From assembly GCF_037975245.1 (NCBI RefSeq), contig NC_092581.1:6167501-6231500 (forward strand): 64,000 nucleotides of DNA, in the 5' to 3' direction. How positions within the stretch are numbered: the stretch's first letter is position 1; each line of letters opens with the position of its first letter. Positions 56,280 to 64,000 of this stretch are shown here, piece by piece. Made by a program: the position numbers and the translations under genes. The stretch comes from Apostichopus japonicus (Eukaryota > Echinodermata > Holothuroidea > Aspidochirotida > Stichopodidae). Below the pieces are notes generated by a model. That model did not search any database, had not been told where the DNA came from, and saw only the letters and a list, made by a program, of their open reading frames with translations.

Positions 56280-56639
56280 CTGCTATCCAGCCTGGCAAGT
56301 GCCATCTCCAGCGATCTGGCAGGTATTGAAATCTGGAATTTTCTTGGTACGCTGCGCGCCAGCCGATGGTGGCGCTCCGCTTAGATAGTACTTGCTGCCA
56401 GAATACTCGAATCGATTACGCCCCCCCCCCCACGTTTCACATCGGATTGCCCCTGCTTACACGGCTTGGGAAGTGTCATTTCCGACGATCTAGGAGGCCT
56501 TTATAGCTAAAAATTTCGCTACGCTGCGCGCCAACCCATAGTGGCGCTCCGCTTAGATAGTAACAAGACGCCCTCAAAGGAAATGGTCAACCCCCCCAGT
56601 GCCCCCCCCCCCACTGAAAATATCCTGGCTACGCCACTG
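56280..56639. mobile_element. Two tandem common-module fragments ending in a hAT-type end
   Basis: Two copies of the module (AAGTGCCATCTCCAGCGATC at 56298 and AAGTGTCATTTCCGACGATC at 56470), each followed by GGTGGCGCTCCGCTTAGATA, then ATCCTGGCTACGCCACTG at 56639. The left terminal end is not recognised. Confidence 0.7.
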
Positions 56640-56689
56640 CACACATATAAAAGAGTTGATAACGCATCATTCAGTTGCCTTCAACCTTT

Positions 56690-59011
56690 CAACATGGCTT
56701 CTCTTCTGAATCCAAACGTGAACTATAGTCATGACACTATTACATATCAAACCAACGTATCAAGTAAGTACTATGTTATTGATACATTCAATAATTTACC
56801 ACAACGTAATTCTGTATCCATATTCCACCTCAACAGTCGTAGCTTCAACAACAATTTCGACGATATATATTCATACATTACAACACTAGACGAACATTTC
56901 TCAGTTAATGGGTTTACTGAAACTTGGCTTGGCAAAAATATTTCCCCCCTTATCAACATGGAGGATTATACACTTGAAGAAAGACACAGAGAAACCAGAA
57001 GGGATGGAGGAATCTGCCTATTTATATGTAATGGTGTTAGTTATAAATGTAGACATGATCTATCAATATTTAATTAATCTATTGAGTCATTGTTTATTGA
57101 AATTACAAAGCCTTGTAAACGTGAGAATTCCATCATCGGTGTAGTGTACAGACCACCCAAATGGCTCGATCATTGGCTGATTTTAACACACACATAGAAA
57201 ACATTTTGATCACTATAACCAATCACCAGAGCACTACGTATATTATGAGGGATTATAACATTAACTTGTCCAATTTTAGTAAGTCTAGAGATTTGTTAAA
57301 CATTATGCATTACGTACGGTTTTTACCCTACGATAACAAAACCTACTCGTTTTAGTAGTAATGTAGCTACTGTTATTGATAACATTATAATGCTAATTCC
57401 TCTACTACTATGATTTAAGTGATCATATGCGTATATTCCTAAAGGTTCTTGACAGGACAAACAAGACAAAGAAATAAATGATACCTGGGGCGTAATCAAT
57501 GTGGTTCTTAAGAGAGACCGTAAGAAATCATCGTACCCATCTGTTTACAAATGCGGCACTATTTTCTCGCTGCATATGACATAGTTTGCAAGGAACAATA
57601 TGGATTTCGCCCTGATCACTCAACTGAGCTTGCCCTGGCAGATGCCATTGATAAATTATACGATAGGCTTGATAAGAAGAAAACATGTATTGGTATATTC
57701 TTAGACCTATCAAAAGCATTTGATACCATTGACCATCGTATTCTCCTAAACAAGTTATCATTCTACCGTTTTTCTACGGTATTAGAGGACCAACCCTTAA
57801 CTGGATGGACAGCTATACTTATCGAAACGTTAACAGTATACTTCGTATAAGAACACCATGTCTGACTATGCTGAAATCCGCTGTGGTGTTCCTCGAGGTT
57901 CAATATTAGGACCACTTCTTTTCATTACATATATCAATGACATCTGTCATATCTCTAATATTGCAATAACTATTTTATTTGCAGATGACACTATAGTAGG
58001 CTATATTTTTCGATTCCAATAATTTGAATACTTACATGACATAGTATCCATGGAGTTGAATCAATTTTACGACTGCTTTGCAACTAATAAGCTATCACTT
58101 AATCTTGATATAACCAGCTACATTGTTTTCAATAAAAGTAAATCTTTTTCTTGGAAAAAAGACATTTTAATGGATGGTAAGCCTATCAAGCATGTACATA
58201 TTATTAAGTTTATCGGAGTATATATTGATAGTAAACTTACTTGGTGTGAACATATATCAAATATTGCAAATACTGTGGCGAAAAATGTTGGTATCATTTC
58301 TAAGTTGAAACACTACTTTCCTCAGAATATTCTTAGAATGCTTTACCAAACATTAGTTTTCCCCCATATTTCATATTGCTCTATAATATGGTCTGGGACC
58401 CATAATGTTTATCTTCACCCTCTTGAAATCCTACAAAAGAAAGTCATTCGTCATATAACTCATTCTGAATATCGTGAACACACCAGCTCAATTTTCAAAT
58501 TGCTCAACTTATTAAAATTTAGTGATATTGTTAGGCTGAATGAAGCCACATTCTTTTACAAGCTTGGAATGGCTTACTTCCTGCAGCCTTTCATGACTTC
58601 TTTACCATTAACAGCGCCATGCATAGTCACCGCACTAGAAGTGCCAGTCAAGCACACCACAACTTCTGTAATACAACATTCGGTACGTTAAGTTTAAAGA
58701 ATCGTGCTATGAGGACATGGAATTCTCTAAATGCTACTATAAAATCTAAACCATCTAAAGTAACATTTAGAAAAACGCTAAAAAAGAAGTAATTTCTCAG
58801 TATTGATACATCGATTATATTATATGTTATTAATTATTCCTTATTAAGACATTAATTATATTTACATTTATGTATATATGTATCTTTTTCTTTCTTTTTT
58901 GGGAGTCCTTTACCGTGTTAAGCCTGAATTGGCTTTTTAGAGGACTTCCCTCCACATGTATATATTTATTATCTGTGGAAAATCAAAGAAATAAATCAAA
59001 TCAAATCAAAT
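56690..59011 (+). mobile_element. CR1-like non-LTR retrotransposon, degraded
   Basis: The frame from about 56695 (MASLLNPNVNY) gives endonuclease motifs: FHLNSRS (about 56818), TETWLG (56917), GGICLFI (57006) and VYRPPK (57143), with frame breaks. IMRDYNINL replaces the usual GDFN. Then comes reverse transcriptase: EQYGFRPDHSTELAL, FLDLSKAFDTIDH (motif A, 57700), GVPRGSILGPLLF (motif B, 57888), LFADDT (motif C, 57975), then WCEHISNIANTVAKNVGIIS and a C-terminal WNSLNATIKSKPSK. The region between 57360 and 57550 lacks the RT fingers, so a deletion is likely. The 3' UTR has a stem-loop and ends in AAATC repeats at 58990-59011. Stops and shifts show it cannot make protein. Confidence 0.88.
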
Positions 59012-60990
59012 CCTTTGTACGACCCACAAACGGTAACCACTTGTAATTCTCATTGCACAAACTGCATGCGAAGACAGTTTTGGTGGAGTGCTGCGTAAAT
59101 CAACATAAGATGCACTGTGCAGTACGGGCCACCGATTGTTTCGCGCAATGAACCGTATGCATCTGTGCGTTATCTATAACACTAGGCCTAACCTCTAACG
59201 ATTGTTGAAGCTGACTCATTTAGTCTGTTTATAAGTTGTTGGTGATAAATGACATCTTCCGTATTTTAAAAACGGAGAAGGAAACAATGTTCAATTCTCG
59301 TCGGATATATGGTCATTACATATCAAATCACCATTGTTTTTGGCGTATGTTGTAGTTCGGCCTCTTCTACAAATTACCATATTTATTGTATGCTTAGAAC
59401 ACCATGTATTAAGCGTATCCTGAAAATTTCAGTTATTGTCTGTTAAAGACTACCTTTTTGTACAACCTCATAATAAAATATTGAGAAAAGCTAGAACCCT
59501 GCTTATAGTTAAAGTAAAAAATCCTCACAGTACTCATAAGTTAGGTTTACGTTGGTAAAAAATTTGCATCGAATACCTATCCTCATGCTGAAATGCAGCA
59601 TGAAATAGCAACTTCAGAGCTGCACATCTCACAAATATATATTACAGGAGAGCAATGTGATCATTATTTGTATTGTTTGGCCTGGAAATAGTAACCTCTG
59701 AGAAAATCAAATATCCTGAAGCAATAGTTATAAGGAGCAATTTTTCCGCGAAAAATATACTAAACCTGGATATTTTGGCACTATTAAGTTTCCACATGAC
59801 AATGCTTTTGTAGCTTAATTTTATTTACCATTTCTATGGGATAGAATCTATGAGCTTCTGTAATAGGAAGGAAGTACGATTGTTAATTACTGAGAAATCA
59901 AACCTAAAAAATCAAGGAAGTGTCAAAATGCCAAAGTGGTGACAAATTGCGGAATTTCAAAGTCTGATATCAGCCAATTTTGAAGCAATGCAATTGCAAC
60001 TTTCAGAATATGCATATGTCATGGTGCTCTAATCATTCAACGAGGGTGGTCATTTTGGGAGAGGGTCCAGCCACAGCCATCCGTGATTTGACACGGAATG
60101 ACCCTATATGGAGATTTGAATGAAATATGTCAGTGGTTATATCAATTGGCCCAACACACATACCTTTGCCACTTCCTATCACTGAGTCAGCTAGTAATTG
60201 GAAAATGTAGCCGGGTGGCAGTTTTATTTTATTCTCATTGTGTTTTATAGAGTTATGTACGTTTTCGTTGCTTTATTTCATATCACGAAAATGAGCCCTT
60301 ATTTCCACTTTACCCCCTGCCCTTGGAGCCATGATGAAGGGTATTCCAGACCCCCCACCTCCTGACAGCTTCCCAAAGATCGCTGACGGGAACACTGCTT
60401 GTCATCAAAGTCAGCCAAAGAATAAACTCACTAATTCTTGAAGTGATTTCATTTCCCATTGAACTCTGAGAAAGACCTGAAGTTTTCTTTTTAACGTTAG
60501 TTACAGTGTCCAATTATTTAATATTCCAAAAACTGACCTTGTTGGTCAAAATGTTGGGATATGTGTAAAACATTGTTTAGGAGAAATAAATGGTCAAAAT
60601 GGTGACTCGATACGACTAAAATAAGGTACTTCATGCTCCACTAGGGATGCACGTGATAGGACTGTGTATGACTATTAGGGACCACCCAAAATTCGTCAGG
60701 CTTTTTTCAGTAGCTATACAGCCAATGACATTTTCTTTTGTGCAAAGTGTTTTACCCTATAACCAGTTACTATTGTCCTGACAACTGATGACTATTGTTC
60801 TCCATTGTTTCGAAACCGGTGGCAGGCATTTCTTTTGATTCCTATAGCTGTCACCGGTTAATTGTAAGCTATAGACAAGTACAGTAACGTACGTTATACT
60901 CATTGGGGGCTAGGTCATATTATATTTACATATAACCTATATATAGGCCTAGCTATAGTATTATGCTAGAACAAAATGAACACGGTCCTA
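59012..60990. other. 2 kb with no recognised gene
   Basis: Apparently unique AT-rich sequence. The short minus-strand frame at 60310-60513 has no support. Confidence 0.45.
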
Positions 60991-60999
60991 GACGCAATG

Positions 61000-61480
61000 T
61001 TTTAGCCAGGGACCTTAACTTAGACCTTAATTGTTGACACACGTTTCAACAACAAGCATTTATGGTATGAAATTGGAATTGAATTGTTTCTAAAAAATAT
61101 CACTATAATATTTGAATCATTTTTTTTTTATCACAAATGTAATTGATTTTAGACAATTTAGGAATTTTGTGGGAGGCTAACATCTCATATGACTGAAAAG
61201 GATTTCCCCTGCCAGTGTGTTCGAACTAAAGTAAAAAGTGCATTCATACCACAGTAACTTATTTCTTGCAAACTTGCGTAAATGATAGCGATCTCTTGAC
61301 CACGTGCTTCATTTCAATTATTTGTGCAACGTTCAAGTGTACATTGTATTTTCTCTCAAGGCACTCGTTTGACTTCGATATCCGACATTTACAGCATCTG
61401 CATAGCCTGTAACATTTTCACAGACTCTATGTAAGGGAGTTGTATACCGTACAGTAGTGTGCATTGCTTGGTGTCTAGAC
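61000..61480. repeat. Dispersed repeat family C, second long copy
   Basis: Shares, in order with 16490-17480, AATTTTG-GGGA-GCTA, GTGCATTCATACCACAGTAA, AACTTGCGTAAA, GACCACGTGCTTCA, GTGCAACGTTC, CTCGTTTGACTT and GCATAGCCTGTAACATT. About 400 bp present in the long copy between these parts is absent here. Confidence 0.8.
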
Positions 61481-61904
61481 CAGCATATATAGTAATTAGC
61501 TGACGTGACATAGCGCATAGGCCGAGAATACATCTACAGTACAGTACATGTGTTGCCAAAAAAAGATACAAATTATAGGACTACATCATCCATTATAAGT
61601 AGGTCTGGTTCGGTTTCCATTGTTACAATTTTTACCGTTGTTATCGTTTCGAAAGTAACTTTACGGCAATATTTCTATCTTTTTGTCCTAGCGACCCCAC
61701 TTTTCAACTTCAACATCTTGGCGACCTCCAAGGGACGGACGTTGAAGCCTGTACAATATTTCACCGGGGAGGGGGACTTTATCGAATGGAATTCGGAAAA
61801 TTAGTTCATTTATTGAGGAAATTACGAAGGTATGGTAGTCAAAAAATATTAACCACATCACAAGAGCAAAAAGTCAAACAGTTTCTATACTAGTGACAAC
61901 GTTC

Positions 61905-62400
61905 AATGCAGGCCATACGTACAAGTATTACAGGTATGTCATTGATTCCTGAAGTGACTGAGGAAGTTCAATGCAGGCCATATACGTATACGTAGTACAG
62001 GTATGTCATTGATTCCTGAAGTAACTGTGGAAGTTAAATGCAAGCCATACGCATAAGTATTACAGGTATGTCATTGATTCCTGAAGTAACTGAGGAAGTT
62101 AATGCAGGCCATACGTACAAGTATAACAGGTATGTCATTGATTCCTGAAGTGACTGAGGAAGTTAATTCAGGCCAAACGTACAAGTATTACAGGTATGTC
62201 ATTGATTCCTGAAGTGACTGAGGAAGTTCAATGCAGGCCATACGCATAAGTAGTACAGGTATGTCATTGATTCCTGGAGTAACTGTGGAAGTTAAATGCA
62301 GGCCATACAAGTAGTACAGGTATGTCATTGATTCCTGAAATAACTGAGTAACTTCAATGCAGGTCATACGTACAAGTAGTACAGGTATCATTGATATGTC
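61905..62400. repeat. Minisatellite of about 64 bp, eight copies
   Basis: Unit: CAGGTATGTCATTGATTCCT, GAAGTGACTGAGGAAGTT, AATGCAGGCCATACGTACAA. Reverse-strand frames through it are repeat translations. Confidence 0.93.
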
Positions 62401-62970
62401 ATAAGCACTGCAGTGGCATAAACAGCTGAGGAGCTGGAAAATACAAGCACTTTTCTAAACAGTGATTCACTCCACCGTATCAAATCTGAAGAAAGGGGGA
62501 TCAGGAGCTTCAACATGGGCCATTGGTCTATTAGGGGCCCAAAGCATAGCGATCTTCATTCTGAAGGTTTGACTTATAATATTTAATTCACGGGAAGTAA
62601 TTATGCAGCAAAGCTAAAAAAATCTGGACTTGCATTGGTCTGAGTCCAAGTCCTCGAGTCCGAATTTCTGGTTCTGTTTAGCCGATTCCTTGAAGATGGA
62701 CTTGAGTAAACAACAATCGTTCTTCTTGTCTGTTTTCCTGTGTAATATACCGTATTACCAAAACCTAATGTGATCAACCTGTTTTGGCTATTTCAATCAT
62801 ATAAAATGGTTGCGTAACTTTATGAGGAAACTCTTATATCCTGTATATCAACTGGTACCATGGAGTTGTTTCTGAGTGATATAACTTATTCTCTCACTGA
62901 CGAAAAACTAGTCCATATCTTAAATTGAAAGGTACCAGTGTAAAATAGTAGGTGATGATGATTCATCTTA
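62401..62970. other. No gene recognised
   Basis: No coding, RNA or repeat evidence seen. Confidence 0.5.
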
Positions 62971-62980
62971 TGAGAGCGTT

Positions 62981-63046
62981 TTGGTGAAGTGTTTAAGGCA
63001 GTGGACTTGTGATCTAAGGTTTGCAGGTTCGAGTCCTGGCCAGGAG
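62981..63046 (+). repeat. tRNA-like sequence, probable SINE head
   Basis: TTGGTGAAGTGTTTAAGGCA resembles a pol III A box, and GGTTCGAGTCC at 63026 is a good B box. A loop CTTGTGA could hold anticodon TGT, but the anticodon and acceptor stems pair poorly. A degenerate tRNA or SINE fits best. Confidence 0.5.
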
Positions 63047-63107
63047 GGATTGCTTGAATTGTGCACACTTTGGTGTGTGGGTGTGACATGTTATCAATGA
63101 CCAGGGG

Positions 63108-63180
63108 CAGTGCCGGATTTACGGCGGGGCCCAGGCCCCGGCAACCTACACATAGTGGCCCCACACATGTGGGTGTCCAA
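63108..63180. mobile_element. Left end of a hAT-type repeat
   Basis: CAGTGCCGGATTTACGGCGG is a typical hAT left end with G/C-rich inner part (GGGGCCCAGGCCCC). The right end is not found in the window. Confidence 0.45.
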
Positions 63181-63599
63181 GAAAATGTAGGCATAAGATG
63201 CCTTTCCGTCCGTCCGTCAATAGTCAAAATGTAAAATACGGACCTTTGTTCGAAACTCCACTCTGAACAAAAGTTGTCCATAAATACATGGGGCCTAAAA
63301 GGATGCATGATCTTTATTCTACCGCATTTGCGTAACTTGTCATACACTTGACACCACAAACCCCATAAATTCAGTGTTTTCAAATGTAATTTCTGTCGGT
63401 TCTGCAAAACAAATTGGCATCCCTATAGATATTTGGATGGCGTTCTTGCTATCAACCACCGATCATATGATTCATACGGAAAACGGAATATCGATTCCTG
63501 GAGGGGCATTAGAAAAAAACAACGTAAAAAAGAAGAAAAAACATTTACATACTAATTGTGACAATAGTCAATTTCCAGAACATGAGATTTCAAAATTTA

Positions 63600-63715
63600 A
63601 CTTTTTTAGATGCAACTTGCAAGGCCTGTGAAGTGCCATTTCCAGCGATCTGGGAAGCATTTTCTGCTAACATTTTGATGCACGCCAACCTATGGTGGCG
63701 CTCCGCTTAGAGGGT
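63600..63715. repeat. Common-module fragment
   Basis: AAGTGCCATTTCCAGCGATC to GGTGGCGCTCCGCTTAGA, without recognisable terminal repeats on either side. Confidence 0.75.
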
Positions 63716-64000
63716 TAAGTTGTAAAGTCGTGTGAGGGGACTTTAGCCTCAAACAAGACTGTAAACCTTCAACTTTAACTATATCTATCAAGAGCATATC
63801 AGCGTCAAATAAAACATCTGTAAACATGAACGTAGGAAAACCTTTACGGTTTTGGTTTTTATTCAACCAAAATAAGTTAACATGTAACTGCAGAATTCCT
63901 ACTCAGGGAAATAATCGGTCGCCAGTTTAGATAGTAATTTAATGTTTTCACTTTAAAACTTCAAAGTAGAAATTATATCCGACTTTCCTGTTTGTTTGAA
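63716..64000. other. No gene recognised to the window end
   Basis: AT-rich sequence without features. Confidence 0.5.

Noticed and set aside
62886-63407. 173-residue minus-strand open frame
   Set aside because: It runs through a tRNA-like SINE head and a hAT-type end with G/C-rich low complexity; no family match.

Overview
This window is invertebrate animal genomic DNA, not bacterial. One gene is split into nine coding exons by GT-AG introns. Almost everything else is interspersed and tandem repeats: non-LTR retrotransposon fragments, tRNA-derived SINE pieces, small nonautonomous DNA transposons, minisatellites and very long microsatellites. The content would fit a marine deuterostome such as an echinoderm, but nothing in the window proves the taxon. 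There are no operons, ribosome binding sites or CRISPR arrays.

The one confidently solved gene runs on the minus strand from 12737 down to 4169. It is a complete SLC22-type (major facilitator superfamily) organic ion transporter. Nine coding exons of 414, 104, 155, 169, 127, 98, 209, 109 and 259 nt join in frame to 547 codons plus a stop, with a GT donor and AG acceptor at each junction. Its introns carry a 43-bp minisatellite next to a splice donor, two SINE copies, a long TA run and a hAT-type element just upstream of the start codon.

Region by region. 0-3 kb: minisatellite and unrecognised AT-rich DNA. 3-4 kb: a hAT-type nonautonomous element with a perfect 8-bp target duplication, containing a second element. 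4.2-12.75 kb: the SLC22 gene. 13.5-15.2 kb: a duplicated transmembrane-encoding segment. 15.4-19.2 kb: tandem and inverted repeats and a Helentron-like element built on 146-bp repeats. 19.7-20.1 kb: a dispersed minisatellite element. 20.5-25.2 kb: a 4.7-kb composite bounded by perfect 14-bp inverted repeats and an 8-bp duplication, containing a Helentron-like element with ~399-bp repeats, another hAT-type element and a perfect 61-bp-arm hairpin. 25.6-33 kb: mostly unrecognised DNA with microsatellites. 33.4-33.6 kb: a sequence starting like U2 snRNA. 33.9-36.7 kb: two minisatellites inside a direct duplication, and an 80-bp palindrome. 37-41.2 kb: the 3' end of a LINE and several hAT-type elements. 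42.5-44 kb: a degraded L1/Tx1-like reverse transcriptase. 44.1-44.7 kb: a huge GAAC microsatellite. 47.4-50.8 kb: nested hAT-type elements. 51.7-53 kb: a minisatellite split by an inverted AT-rich block. 56.7-59 kb: a degraded CR1-like LINE with endonuclease and reverse transcriptase remains. 61-64 kb: more dispersed repeats.

The most informative structure is the mobile-element architecture. Several families with different terminal repeats share 8-bp target duplications and a common internal module of about 100 bp. Two nested insertions can be dated against each other, because each paralogous host copy keeps the other's empty site. I found no clear evidence for a new enzymatic system; the candidates of interest are structural.
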